A stretch of DNA of 47,012 nucleotides from Chloroflexota bacterium (GCA_005881215.1 VBDZ01000017.1:1-47012), one strand, 5' to 3'; shown: positions 21,120 to 29,943, numbered from the stretch's first letter. The notes: a model not told the origin generated them from the letters alone. Translations and numbers: made by a program.

Positions 21120-21973
21120 AAAGCATGGAAGCGTCGCGGCTCACGGACCAGGCCGAGCTCAAGCGCTTCGTGGACAGGCTACTGGAGGCATCCCCGGCGC
21201 AGCAAACGGAAGTGCTCGTCACCGAATGGGACAGTGCCCTGACACGTTTCGCGAATAATGGCATCCACCAGAACGTCGCCGAGCGCGATGTCAGCGTGCG
21301 CGTGCGCGTGGTCAAGGACGGCAAGACCGGGGTGGCGTCGATCAATCAGCTGAAAGAGACAGCGGCCCAGGACGTCCTCCGCCGCGCGATTGCGATTGCC
21401 GACCTGCAACCAAAGGGCGAGCTCGTGCCCATGCCAGGACCCGCGAAAAGCCACCCAGTAGAGGCCTGGTCGGACGCGACCGCAGCCGCCACGCCGGAGC
21501 AGCGCGCCGATTTCGTGGAGGCCATCTGCGCCAAAGCGGGGCGGGCCGGGCTCAAGGCCTTCGGCGCCTTCAGCACCGGCGCCGAGCAGCTGGCGATTGC
21601 CAACTCGCTCGGGGTCTTTCATCATCATCGCTCGACGGAAGCCACGATCAATACCGTCGTTATGGGCGAGGCCGGCTCGGGCTATGCCGACCGCAGCGCG
21701 ATCGATGTGCGCGAGCTAGATAAAGACTCGCTGGCCGACGAAGTCATCGACAAGGCGCAGCGCAATCAGAACGCGCAGCCGGTCGAGCCGGGCGACTACG
21801 AGGTCGTGCTCGAGGAATACGCGGTCGCCGAGATGCTCGAGTTCCTGAGTTTCATCGGCTTCGGCGCGCTAGCCGCCCAGGAGGAGCGCAGTTTCATGCG
21901 CCTCGGCGAGCGCATCACCGGCGAGAACATCGACATCTGGGATGACGGGCTCGATCCGAAAAAGTGCAATTGA
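21116..21973 (+). CDS. TldE/PmbA subunit, N-terminal part (frameshifted)
   Basis: First 285 residues of the non-catalytic partner of TldD: VLVTEWDSALTRFANNGIHQ, RVRVVKDGKTGVASINQL, EYAVAEMLEFLSFIGFGALA and GERITGENIDIWDDG. The frame stops at TGA 21971, but homology continues at once in the -1 frame (next entry). The join is at an A run, 21959-21963. A conserved stretch of about 16 residues expected here is missing; the sister subunit shows it as GWDDEGVPAQR. The loss is therefore a short deletion whose length is 1 modulo 3, not a single-base slip. It may be a true pseudogene, an assembly or sequencing error, or, less likely, recoding at AAA-AAG. Confidence 0.85.
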   Translation: MKSMEASRLTDQAELKRFVDRLLEASPAQQTEVLVTEWDSALTRFANNGIHQNVAERDVSVRVRVVKDGKTGVASINQLKETAAQDVLRRAIAIADLQPKGELVPMPGPAKSHPVEAWSDATAAATPEQRADFVEAICAKAGRAGLKAFGAFSTGAEQLAIANSLGVFHHHRSTEATINTVVMGEAGSGYADRSAIDVRELDKDSLADEVIDKAQRNQNAQPVEPGDYEVVLEEYAVAEMLEFLSFIGFGALAAQEERSFMRLGERITGENIDIWDDGLDPKKCN

Positions 21974-22416
21974 TCAATCATGGCGTGGCGACCGGGCTCG
22001 TCTACGACATGCAGACGGCCCAGCGAGCTGGCCGGCAGTCGACCGGCCATGGGCTGCCGGCACCGAATACGGACGGGCCGTTCGCGGTGAATTTATTCAT
22101 GGCGCCTGGCAAGACGCCAAAGCCGGAGCTCACGACTGACATCAAGCGCGGCATCTGGGTGACGCGCTTCTGGTACGTCCGGGTCGTGCAGCCAAAAGCG
22201 TCCATTATCACCGGCATGACGCGGGAAGGCACGTTCCTGATCGAGAACGGGAAGATCATGAGGCCGGTCAAAGACCTGCGCTTCACCCAGAGCATCCTGG
22301 AAGCATTAAATAGCACCCTCGCGATCAGCCAGTCGACCAAGCTGCAGATCAGCGAATACCTGGGCGCATCACGAGTACCCGCCTTGAGATTAAAAGCTTT
22401 CACGTTTACGAGTTGA
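21964..22416 (+). CDS. TldE/PmbA subunit, C-terminal part (frameshifted)
   Basis: Continues TldE in another frame: LINHGVATGLVYDMQTA, QSTGHGLPAPNTDGPFAVNL, KRGIWVTRFWYVRVVQPK, GMTREGTFLIENGKIMRP and LRFTQSILEALNS are all typical of the TldE/PmbA C-terminal domain. The GTG at 21964 is just the first start-like codon in the frame and has no ribosome site, so independent translation is doubtful. If the two halves are really separate in the cell, TldE is probably lost and TldD would lack its partner. The stop TGA overlaps the TTG start of the next gene by 4 bases, showing the operon was built around an intact TldE. Confidence 0.8.
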   Translation: MQLINHGVATGLVYDMQTAQRAGRQSTGHGLPAPNTDGPFAVNLFMAPGKTPKPELTTDIKRGIWVTRFWYVRVVQPKASIITGMTREGTFLIENGKIMRPVKDLRFTQSILEALNSTLAISQSTKLQISEYLGASRVPALRLKAFTFTS

Positions 22417-23141
22417 GCAGGTATCCCGTCGTTGGCCTGCCGACGCTGGCCATCCCGCCAGGACCGAAGCCGCCACGATACGGGATTAACCAGAGCTATG
22501 TCCGTGCCCTGGTCGCGGCTGGCTGCGCCCCGGTGCTGATTGCATTAATGGACGATCAGGAGCGGCTGCGCGCGATCTACGAGCGCCTCGATGGCATCGT
22601 CTTTCCGGGTGGCGCGGACATCGCGCCTAGCGAGTATCACGAGCAGCCGATCGATAACCTCAATGTCATCGAGCCAGACCGTGACCGAACTGAACTGTTG
22701 CTCGCGCGCTGGGCATTCGACGATGATCTACCCGTTTTGGGCATCTGCCGCGGCCAGCAGCTGCTGAACGTAGCGCTGGGCGGCAGCTTGTATCAGGACC
22801 TGCGGCACCAGGGCGTGACCCAGGTCGAGCACTCGGATGCCGACGGCCGGGCTCGCACGGCGCTGCTGCACCGCGTTCGGCTCGATCCGGACTCCAGGCT
22901 GGCACAGCTGATCGATGAGACCAGCATCGACGTCAACAGCCTGCATCACCAGGCCGTCAAGTCCGTGGCGCCGGAGTTGCGCGTCACCGGGAAATCCGAC
23001 GACGGCGTCATCGAAGCTATCGAATCGCCAGAGCGTCGCTTCTTGATCGCCGTCCAGTGCCATCCTGAAGAGATTGACGATCTTCCCTGGGCGCGTCGCC
23101 TCTTCCAGGGATTCGCCAAAGCGGCCCAGCCGGCGAGCTAA
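22413..23141 (+). CDS. Gamma-glutamyl-gamma-aminobutyrate hydrolase-like C26 amidase
   Basis: Class I glutamine-amidotransferase-fold hydrolase of the peptidase C26 family (PuuD type), cleaving gamma-glutamyl amides. The nucleophile is Cys112 in LGICRGQQLLNVALGG; VQCHPEE supplies the catalytic His and Glu. DGIVFPGGADIAPSEY and NSLHHQAVK are family motifs, and 242 residues is the usual length. Starts at TTG overlapping the tldE TGA by 4 bases. No putrescine-catabolism genes adjoin, so the substrate is more likely a gamma-glutamyl peptide or a folate/GABA-type amide linked to the upstream peptide genes. Confidence 0.9.
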   Translation: MSRYPVVGLPTLAIPPGPKPPRYGINQSYVRALVAAGCAPVLIALMDDQERLRAIYERLDGIVFPGGADIAPSEYHEQPIDNLNVIEPDRDRTELLLARWAFDDDLPVLGICRGQQLLNVALGGSLYQDLRHQGVTQVEHSDADGRARTALLHRVRLDPDSRLAQLIDETSIDVNSLHHQAVKSVAPELRVTGKSDDGVIEAIESPERRFLIAVQCHPEEIDDLPWARRLFQGFAKAAQPAS

Positions 23142-23142
23142 G

Positions 23143-23232
23143 CCCGACCAGCAGGCCAAGCCCGGCCAGCAGGACACTCCCGGCCAGCAGGACACTTCCG
23201 GCCAGCGAGCTAAGCTCGGCCAGCGTCACTCG
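23143..23232. repeat. 18-bp tandem repeat, about five units
   Basis: Five contiguous 18-base units, at 23143, 23161, 23179, 23197 and 23215, share C-C-G-G-C-C-A-G-C near the 5' end. Units 2 and 3 are identical (CCCGGCCAGCAGGACACT). It fills the gap between the C26 amidase stop and the HNH gene and runs into the last codons of the latter. The end of the amidase gene (GCCGGCGAGCTAAG) resembles unit 4, so the array may have grown from coding sequence. Confidence 0.85.
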
Positions 23233-24449
23233 CGGCGCGTAATCCGTCTCGCTGGGATCTCGTCGGGCGGTGCCGCACGCCACTGATTGCTTTCGCGCCG
23301 AAACGACCAACCGCCTTCGTGAACCAGCCGGTGGTGTGGGCGGCAAAGCAGCGCCAGGTTGGGTAGCGACGTTTCACCGCCTTTTGTCCACCAAACGAGG
23401 TGATGTCCGTCGCACCAGACCAGGGGCCGGGCACAGCCAGGCCAAACACAGTGACGATCGCGCGCCTCGAGCGCCCGTCGCGTCGAAGCCGGCAGCGTCC
23501 GGCCGGCCTGGTTGAGCTCTTGATCGAGCTCGTTACGGCCCGTTAGCCGGACGAGCGCCGAGTCGCAGGCGTGCCGCTGTACGGTTTCCGCCGGGACCGT
23601 CCCGCCGCCTTCGAGCTCGCCGGCCGGCGCGCCGGGAATGCCGGCGAGCGTGTCGAGACTGGCACGGATGATCAGCTGAGGTCGCGGGCCCGAGCTGTCG
23701 CGCTTGCCTGAAGCCTGGCGGCAGCACTCGACCAGGGCATCGGCGCAACGCTGCCCGAAGGTCCGGCGGTCATCTTTGATCGGCTTCATGAATCCAGCCA
23801 GCCTGGCCCGCACCGTTGCGCCACCCTCGGAATCGAGCAAGCCGTCGATGCGCACGATTCCAGCCTGGGGTTCGCTGATGTGGAGATACCGGCGTTCATA
23901 GGCACGGTTCGCCTCGGCCAGAGCGCCCGCGGCGTCGACGCGGTGCTCGAAGTTCTTCGCCACCGTCGTGAACTGGCCCGGATCCATCGACTGGGCGGCC
24001 CTGAGCAGGCTGCTTTCTTCACTTCGGACCGCAGCGGCCCCCAGGTTTTCAGCGGTCCGCGCCATCACCGCGACGTGCTGGTAACCGAGGTCGCCGCGAG
24101 CAAAGGCTGCTTCGGTCTTTGGCAGGCGTTCCAGCTGTTTGCCGATCTCGACCCGCTCGGCAGCGGCGCTTCCTGACAGCTTGCATTTCCATTTCAGCCA
24201 GGCGGTGACGCTCAGCGCGCCATCGGCCGCGTACTCGCCGGACTTGTCGAACCGGCGCACGCCCGTTGCGAAAGCCGCCTCCAACGGGTCGATCCCGGTT
24301 TCGCGAATCTGGATCAGCAACTCGCCGAGCTCCGCCCCCTCGGCCTCCTGGGCACAAGCCAGCACGCGTTTAACAGCCGCCTGCAGCTCGTTGGCAGCCC
24401 TCTGGGCTGGGCTTGTCCTCAGCTCGATCATGCTGCCGGCGGCCGCCAT
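23226..24449 (-). CDS. DUF222/13E12-repeat HNH endonuclease domain protein
   Basis: A 407-residue protein with an N-terminal DUF222-like helical region (TAWLKWKCKLSGSAAAERV, FARGDLGYQHVAVMART) and a C-terminal HNH domain: CVWPGCARPLVWCDGHH, then TSLPNLALLCRPHHRLVHE. Two Cys pairs and the HH/H residues form the metal-binding beta-beta-alpha motif. Such genes are abundant and multicopy in actinobacteria and their relatives; a nuclease role is presumed and the biological role is unknown. ATG at 24449, with an in-frame ATG at 24431. The promoter region contains TTGACA on this strand inside an inverted repeat (24472-24489). Confidence 0.9.
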   Translation of the reverse strand: MAAAGSMIELRTSPAQRAANELQAAVKRVLACAQEAEGAELGELLIQIRETGIDPLEAAFATGVRRFDKSGEYAADGALSVTAWLKWKCKLSGSAAAERVEIGKQLERLPKTEAAFARGDLGYQHVAVMARTAENLGAAAVRSEESSLLRAAQSMDPGQFTTVAKNFEHRVDAAGALAEANRAYERRYLHISEPQAGIVRIDGLLDSEGGATVRARLAGFMKPIKDDRRTFGQRCADALVECCRQASGKRDSSGPRPQLIIRASLDTLAGIPGAPAGELEGGGTVPAETVQRHACDSALVRLTGRNELDQELNQAGRTLPASTRRALEARDRHCVWPGCARPLVWCDGHHLVWWTKGGETSLPNLALLCRPHHRLVHEGGWSFRRESNQWRAAPPDEIPARRITRRE

Positions 24450-24471
24450 GCTTCGATGATGAGCTATGGCT

Positions 24472-24489
24472 TTGACAGCTGTCTGTCAA
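24472..24489. promoter_or_regulatory. Inverted repeat between HNH and zinc-ribbon genes
   Basis: TTGACAG (24472-24478) and CTGTCAA (24483-24489) are perfect arms. The inner GACAGCTGTC (24474-24483) is itself a palindrome. TTTGACAGCTG (24471-24481) recurs inverted as CAGCTGTCAAA at 24564-24574, near the zinc-ribbon start. The minus-strand arm contains a consensus -35 (TTGACA) for the HNH gene. Confidence 0.5.
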
Positions 24490-24596
24490 TAACCCAAAGA
24501 TGTGCTTGCTGACGCTGAGTTATCAAGGCAAGTGGTCCGGACGGGTCAAGTGCATGCGACATGCAGCTGTCAAATCTGGGTGTCACAGTCGATCAC

Positions 24597-24860
24597 ATGG
24601 CCAAATGCCCCGACTGTCAGCGCGAGATGCGTCTCGCCCCGAGCTGCGTGGCGGACTTCGCCGTCGTTGTCGGGGACAAGACGTTCGACCGCATACGGCA
24701 TCCCACGGCTGCAGCCGCGCGCTGCGATGCCTGCGGGGTCAAGCCGGGCGGCATTCACCACTTCGGGTGCGACATGGAACGATGCCCGAGCTGCGACGGT
24801 CAGCTCATCATGTGTGCGGGCGAAAGGCTACTGGCTGCCGGCGTCCTTAAGCCAGGGTAG
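24597..24860 (+). CDS. Small zinc-ribbon protein
   Basis: An 87-residue protein with CPDCQREM at the start, CDACGVKPGGIHHFGCDMER in the middle and CPSCDGQLIMC at the end. The HHxGCDxERCPxCxGQLIxC block is a widespread small-protein signature of unknown role, probably binding one or two zinc ions. ATG 24597 starts just before the first CxxC; an in-frame ATG at 24561 would add 12 residues. No ribosome site is clear for either. It is divergent from the HNH gene and shares the repeated TTTGACAGCTG element. The 3' end overlaps the opposing lon-linked gene by 33 bases. Confidence 0.7.
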   Translation: MAKCPDCQREMRLAPSCVADFAVVVGDKTFDRIRHPTAAAARCDACGVKPGGIHHFGCDMERCPSCDGQLIMCAGERLLAAGVLKPG

Positions 24861-25214
24861 CGCGACGCCGAGCGGTCCAACCAGCGCGGCGTACTGCTCC
24901 GGATCCAGGCGCCGACGCGCGGCGAGCGCGCTCGCGGCATCGCCGACGGCCCACCAGGTCGGACTCTGCGCCGGATCGCCGGCGCGCCCCGCGGCGGCTT
25001 CGAAGATCTCGCGATAGGACTCCGGGCCGAGAGCCTCGCGCGCCATTTCCCGCGCGCGCTCGATCTGGTCTTTCGCCTGAAGCGCCGCTGCTTGCTGACG
25101 CTTCGCAACCAGTGCCCTGGCCGCGTCATTGAGTCCTAGCAACCCCTGATAAAAGCGATCAGTTACAGAGCCGGAGGCCGCGCCATCGCCTTCTTTGACG
25201 AACGCGCGGCTCAC
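24828..25214 (-). CDS. Unknown lon-linked protein
   Basis: Not recognised. It has 128 residues, no signal or membrane helix, and is Ala/Arg/Gln-rich with long helical stretches (AARALVAKRQQAAALQAKDQ, then IERAREMAREALG). A Trp-containing segment, SPTWWAVGDAASALAARRR, and a tail LGVALPWLKDAG follow. The N-terminus MSRAFVKEGDG resembles that of some GreA-like proteins, but the rest does not. GTG start 25 bases after the lon stop on the same strand, so likely co-transcribed with lon. Possible roles such as substrate, adaptor or stress-protein partner are speculation. Confidence 0.6.
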   Translation of the reverse strand: MSRAFVKEGDGAASGSVTDRFYQGLLGLNDAARALVAKRQQAAALQAKDQIERAREMAREALGPESYREIFEAAAGRAGDPAQSPTWWAVGDAASALAARRRLDPEQYAALVGPLGVALPWLKDAGSQ

Positions 25215-25239
25215 AAGGCGACGACGGCCGTGGCGAACG

Positions 25240-27576
25240 TTACGCTGCCCGGGGCAGCGTAACGCTCTTCGGCTCCAGCGCCCAGTCCAGCACCTGCCGG
25301 ACGTCGCTGGCCAGATGAATCGTCATCGCGTCGCGCACGCTCTGCGGCAGATCGTCGAGATCCGCCTCGTTGCGGGCAGGCAGGATGACTTCCGTCAATC
25401 CGGCCCGGTGCGCAGCCAGCAGCTTCTGCTTCACGCCGCCGATCGGCAGGACTTTCCCTTGCAGCGTGACCTCGCCGGTCATGCCGACGCTGCTCTTGAC
25501 CGGACGCCCACTGAACAGGCTCACCAGCGCCGTCACCATCGTGACGCCAGCTGACGGCCCGTCTTTCGGGATGGCACCCGCCGGCACGTGGACGTGGATC
25601 GCCTTCTCTTCGAACCCGGGCGCGATGCCCAGGTCGGTCGCATGTGACCGGACGTACGAGAGGCCGATCTGCGCCGACTCCTTCATGACGTCACCTAACT
25701 GGCCGGTCAGGGTCAGGCCCTTCTGTCCGTCCATGGCCGCAGCCTCGACGAACAGGACCTCGCCACCGATGCCGGTCACGGCCAACCCGGTGGCGACACC
25801 GGGCACCTCGGTCCGTTCCGCGACTTCCGCGTGGAACTTCGCCCGGCCAAGGTACGTCTTGACATCGTCGCCCATGACGTGGACCGGTGCCTGCAGCTTG
25901 CCGGCTTCGATCTGGGTGGCGACTTTGCGCAGCAACCGGCCGAGCTCGCGCTCGAGGTTGCGCACCCCGGCTTCGCGGGTGTGGTCCGCGATGATTCGGC
26001 GCAACGCCTCGTCATCCACGCTCACTTCGTCGGCAGCCAGCCCGTTGCGCTCCAGCTGTCGCTTCAACAGATGATCGCGCGCGATGGCCAGCTTTTCTTC
26101 TTCCGTATAGCCGTCCAGCCGGATGATCTCCATCCGGTCGAGCAGCGGCCCGGGGATGGTGTCCGCCACGTTCGCCGTCGGGATGAACAGGACTTCTGAT
26201 AGATCCAGGTCGACTTCGAGGTAGTGATCCCGGAACGAGTGATTCTGCGCCGGATCGAGCACCTCGAGCAGCGCCGACGACGGATCACCGCGCCAGTCGT
26301 TGCCGACCTTGTCGATTTCATCGAGCATGATCACGGGATTACGCGTGCCCGCCTCTTTGAGGGCGCGGGCGATCCGGCCCGGCAGGGCACCGACGTAGGT
26401 GCGGCGATGTCCCCGGATCTCGGCTTCGTCGTGAATGCCGCCGAGAGAAATTCTCGTGAACTTGCGACCAAGCGCCCGGGCAACCGACTCGCCCAGCGAG
26501 GTCTTGCCGACGCCCGGCGGTCCGACCAGCGTGATGATCGCGCCGGAGCCGCGGCCACCGATGACCTGCAGGCCGCGCGCGTCGCGTCGCTTGCGAACAG
26601 CCAGAAACTCGATAATCCGGTCCTTGACGTCGTCAAGCCCGGTGTGATCCTGATCGAGGATGCGGCGTGCTTCGACCACGTCGAACTGGTCCACGGTCCG
26701 CTTGTTCCAGGGCATGTCGAGCATCCAATCCAGGTAATTTCTGATCCAGCCGGCCTCGGGATTTTGCTCGCTGGTTCGCTCGAACCGGTCTAGCTCACGC
26801 TCGACTTCTTTACGAACGGCTTCGGGCATGCCGGCGTCTTCGATTTTTTTTCTATATTCGGCCGCGACGTCACCGTCGCCCTCGCCCAGTTCTTTCTTGA
26901 TCGCTTCCATCTGTTGCCGGAGCAGGAACTCGCGCTGCCGCTTCTCCATCCCTTCCTGGACTTCGCTTCGGATCTTGTCCTTGAGCGAGGCGTCGGCGAG
27001 GATCTCGCGGGTCCACTCGATCAGCTTGCGCAACCGAGCCTCGACGTCGACCGTTTCGAGGATCTCGACCTTCCGCTCGAGCGAAAGATCGGGCGAATAT
27101 CCGGCAAGGTCAGCGAGCTGGCTCGGGCGGTCGATGCCGCGCACCATCTGCACGACTTCACCGGCGCCGCGCAGCTCGAGCAGGTTCTCGATCAGCGCCT
27201 TGTACTCGCGCGCGAGCACGTGGGATGTCTCACTCAGCGGGTTGACGTCGGCGGCCGGTTGCGCCGTGACGCGCAGCGCCGGACCGGTGCCGGCCGCGGC
27301 GCTTCCGACGGTGGCGCGATACTGGCCCTGCAGGATGGCGACTTCGACGCCATTGGGCAGCTTGCGCGAATCCTCGAGCTTGGCCACCGTGCCGATGCTG
27401 GCGTAGCGGCCTTCGACTCGGGGAACGAGCAGGACGAGTTGGTCGCCACTGCGGGCCGCGGCGACGGCGGCTTGCGCTTCCTCGCGCTCCAGCGGGACGG
27501 TGACCACCATGTTCGGCAGCACCACACCGTTGTTGAGCGGGAGCAAAGGAATCAAATCAGTTTTCAGTTCAGGCAT
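25240..27576 (-). CDS. lon: ATP-dependent Lon protease
   Basis: A 778-residue cytoplasmic AAA+ protease that degrades damaged and regulatory proteins. Order: N-terminal substrate domain (LIPLLPLNNGVVLPNMVVTV at the start), coiled coil near 190-260, AAA+ module with Walker A GPPGVGKTS (Lys358) and Walker B VIMLDEIDK, then the LonA protease domain with catalytic Ser675 in PKDGPSAGVTM and the paired Lys at about 718 in GGVKQKLLAA. All key residues are present and the length is typical. The ribosome site TGAGGAGAAGC precedes ATG. The upstream gap to adk (82 bases) has a TGCCCAAA direct repeat (27631 and 27646, 15 bases apart) that might be regulatory. No CIRCE element is visible. Confidence 0.97.
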   Translation of the reverse strand: MPELKTDLIPLLPLNNGVVLPNMVVTVPLEREEAQAAVAAARSGDQLVLLVPRVEGRYASIGTVAKLEDSRKLPNGVEVAILQGQYRATVGSAAAGTGPALRVTAQPAADVNPLSETSHVLAREYKALIENLLELRGAGEVVQMVRGIDRPSQLADLAGYSPDLSLERKVEILETVDVEARLRKLIEWTREILADASLKDKIRSEVQEGMEKRQREFLLRQQMEAIKKELGEGDGDVAAEYRKKIEDAGMPEAVRKEVERELDRFERTSEQNPEAGWIRNYLDWMLDMPWNKRTVDQFDVVEARRILDQDHTGLDDVKDRIIEFLAVRKRRDARGLQVIGGRGSGAIITLVGPPGVGKTSLGESVARALGRKFTRISLGGIHDEAEIRGHRRTYVGALPGRIARALKEAGTRNPVIMLDEIDKVGNDWRGDPSSALLEVLDPAQNHSFRDHYLEVDLDLSEVLFIPTANVADTIPGPLLDRMEIIRLDGYTEEEKLAIARDHLLKRQLERNGLAADEVSVDDEALRRIIADHTREAGVRNLERELGRLLRKVATQIEAGKLQAPVHVMGDDVKTYLGRAKFHAEVAERTEVPGVATGLAVTGIGGEVLFVEAAAMDGQKGLTLTGQLGDVMKESAQIGLSYVRSHATDLGIAPGFEEKAIHVHVPAGAIPKDGPSAGVTMVTALVSLFSGRPVKSSVGMTGEVTLQGKVLPIGGVKQKLLAAHRAGLTEVILPARNEADLDDLPQSVRDAMTIHLASDVRQVLDWALEPKSVTLPRAA

Positions 27577-27658
27577 TTTTGCTTCTCCTCAGTGTTCTCG
27601 TCAGGAACAACCTGCGAGACATTAGGTTTATGCCCAAATCGGCGGTGCCCAAACTGGC

Positions 27659-28234
27659 CTACCCGAGCGAGCGGATCACCTGGTCGATGGCGGCTGCCAC
27701 CTGCTCGGGAGGGCGCTCCCCATCGATCAGCTTGAGCTTGCCCTGCCGCCGGTAGTAGTCGATCAAGGGCGCCGTCTGGTCGAGGAACACGTCGATCCGG
27801 TGGGCGATGATCTCCGGTCGATCGTCGCTCCGCTGGTCGATCTCGGCCCGGTGACTCAGCCGGTCGAGCAAGGACTGCCGGTCGACCTGCAGGTAGAGCA
27901 CCGCGTCGAGCGGACGCTGGAGCTCGGCGAGCAAGGTGTCGAGTGCCTCCGCCTGCGGAACGGTCCGTGGGAAGCCGTCGAGGATGAAGCCACGATGGGT
28001 GTCAGGCTCGGCCAGGCGATGACGGATGATATCGACCACCAGGCGGTCGGGGACCAGCTCGCCGCGGTCGAGATAGGCCTTGACCTGCCGCCCCAGCGAC
28101 GTGCCGGCCTCGACCGCCGCCCGCAGCATGTCGCCGGTGGCGATCTGCGGAATCCCGTAGGTCGCCGTCAGCCGGGCGGCCTGGGTCCCCTTGCCCGATC
28201 CTGGCGGCCCGAGCAAGACGATGTCCGCGGCCAC
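27659..28234 (-). CDS. adk: Adenylate kinase (short-LID type)
   Basis: Interconverts ATP + AMP and 2 ADP, in the cytoplasm. P-loop GPPGSGKGTQAARL at residues 9-22, AMP site IATGDMLRAAV, GFILDGFPRTVPQAEAL and the second Arg block DDRPEIIAHRIDVF. The 191-residue length and short LID (RAEIDQRSDDR) without zinc Cys place it in the short form. It is separate from the ribosomal-protein cluster where adk often sits, instead lying between a glycosyltransferase gene and lon on one strand. GTG start, 30 bases after the upstream gene. Confidence 0.96.
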   Translation of the reverse strand: MAADIVLLGPPGSGKGTQAARLTATYGIPQIATGDMLRAAVEAGTSLGRQVKAYLDRGELVPDRLVVDIIRHRLAEPDTHRGFILDGFPRTVPQAEALDTLLAELQRPLDAVLYLQVDRQSLLDRLSHRAEIDQRSDDRPEIIAHRIDVFLDQTAPLIDYYRRQGKLKLIDGERPPEQVAAAIDQVIRSLG

Positions 28235-28264
28235 GCCTCAATGATGCGCTCCAGCTCAGCCGGA

Positions 28265-28999
28265 CTACTTGCAGGGGTAACCGATGGTCTCGTTGTAGGC
28301 GCGGGCCGCTGCTTCCTGGCTGATGTATCCATCGTGGGCCATCTGGGCGAGCACGTTGAACTGGCGGGCTCGCGCCGAACATGGGTTGCGATACAGGTCG
28401 TAAAACGACGGCGCTTGGGGTAGACCGGCCAGCATCGACGCCCGGGCCAGGTCCAGGCGGGCGGGCATCTCATGGAAATAGACCGCCGACGCCTCCCCGA
28501 CCCCGTAGGCGCCGTGCCCGTAATACACGGCATTCAAGTAGTTCTCGAGAATCGTGTGCTTGTCGAAGCGCGATTCGAGCTTGAGCGCTAACAGCAGGTC
28601 CTGCGGCTTGCGCCAGCCGTCGTCGTTGTTGTTGAGATACAGCAGCTTGATCAACTGCTGGGTCAAGGTGCTGCCACCCTCCAGCGCCCGATGGTGGTAA
28701 AGGTCGGTCAGCACGGCGCGGATCAGACCCTGGGTGTCGATGCCCCGGTGCGCGTAGAAGCGTTCGTCCTCGATGGCGATCAGGGCTTCGCTGAGCTGGT
28801 CCGGGACGTCGGCCAGCGGCACGCGGGTGCCGCCATGGGCACCCAGGATGGCGTCGACCCGCCTGGGCATGTCGTCGACGGAGGGGGTGATGATCAGCCC
28901 GATCGCCGTCGCTAACCCGAGCAACGCGGGCAGACCAAGGGCGGTGGCGACGATTACGACGATCACCTGCTGGCGCCGGGTTCGCCGGGAGGCCCGCAT
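28265..28999 (-). CDS. Monofunctional peptidoglycan glycosyltransferase (GT51)
   Basis: A 244-residue membrane-anchored enzyme that polymerises lipid II glycan strands outside the membrane. A basic N-terminus is followed by one helix (VIVVIVATALGLPALLGLAT). GT51 motifs in order: AIEDERFYAHRGID with catalytic Glu, GGSTLTQQLIKLLYL, RKPQDLLLALKLES, ENYLNAVYYGHGAYGVGEAS. No transpeptidase domain follows, so it is not a class A PBP. ATG at 28999 is chosen because the helix begins shortly after; the frame is open further upstream, but that region overlaps pdxS and shows no homology. Divergent from the pdxS leader; followed closely by adk. Confidence 0.9.
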   Translation of the reverse strand: MRASRRTRRQQVIVVIVATALGLPALLGLATAIGLIITPSVDDMPRRVDAILGAHGGTRVPLADVPDQLSEALIAIEDERFYAHRGIDTQGLIRAVLTDLYHHRALEGGSTLTQQLIKLLYLNNNDDGWRKPQDLLLALKLESRFDKHTILENYLNAVYYGHGAYGVGEASAVYFHEMPARLDLARASMLAGLPQAPSFYDLYRNPCSARARQFNVLAQMAHDGYISQEAAARAYNETIGYPCK

Positions 29000-29030
29000 T
29001 GCGCATGAATTGTAAGGAGGGGGCGGTAAA

Positions 29031-29047
29031 ATGGCCTCGTGGAGGAG

Positions 29048-29051
<4 letters not shown>
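29031..29051 (+). CDS. Possible hexapeptide leader (M-A-S-W-R-R) upstream of pdxS
   Basis: ATG at 29031 follows a very strong ribosome site, AAGGAGGGGG (29014-29023), and runs six codons to TGA at 29049-29051. That TGA overlaps the pdxS ATG (29048) as ATGA. The pdxS start itself has GGAGGAG directly abutting the ATG, too close to work well. Ribosomes would then reach pdxS by termination-reinitiation. The alternative is that pdxS begins at GTG 29039 and this ORF is incidental. Confidence 0.35.

Positions 29052-29943
<892 letters not shown>

Noticed and set aside
21971-21973. TGA in tldE as a second selenocysteine codon
   Set aside because: Reading through in the same frame gives no TldE-like sequence; homology resumes only in a different frame.
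21953-21976. Programmed -1 frameshift in tldE at AAA-AAG
   Set aside because: Slippage there would join the two halves, but a conserved segment of about 16 residues is also missing, which points to a deletion or assembly error instead.
23074-23286. Short ORF reading through the 18-bp repeats as a six-residue repeat peptide
   Set aside because: It begins inside the amidase gene out of frame, has no ribosome site, and its open frame follows from the 18-base unit being a multiple of three.
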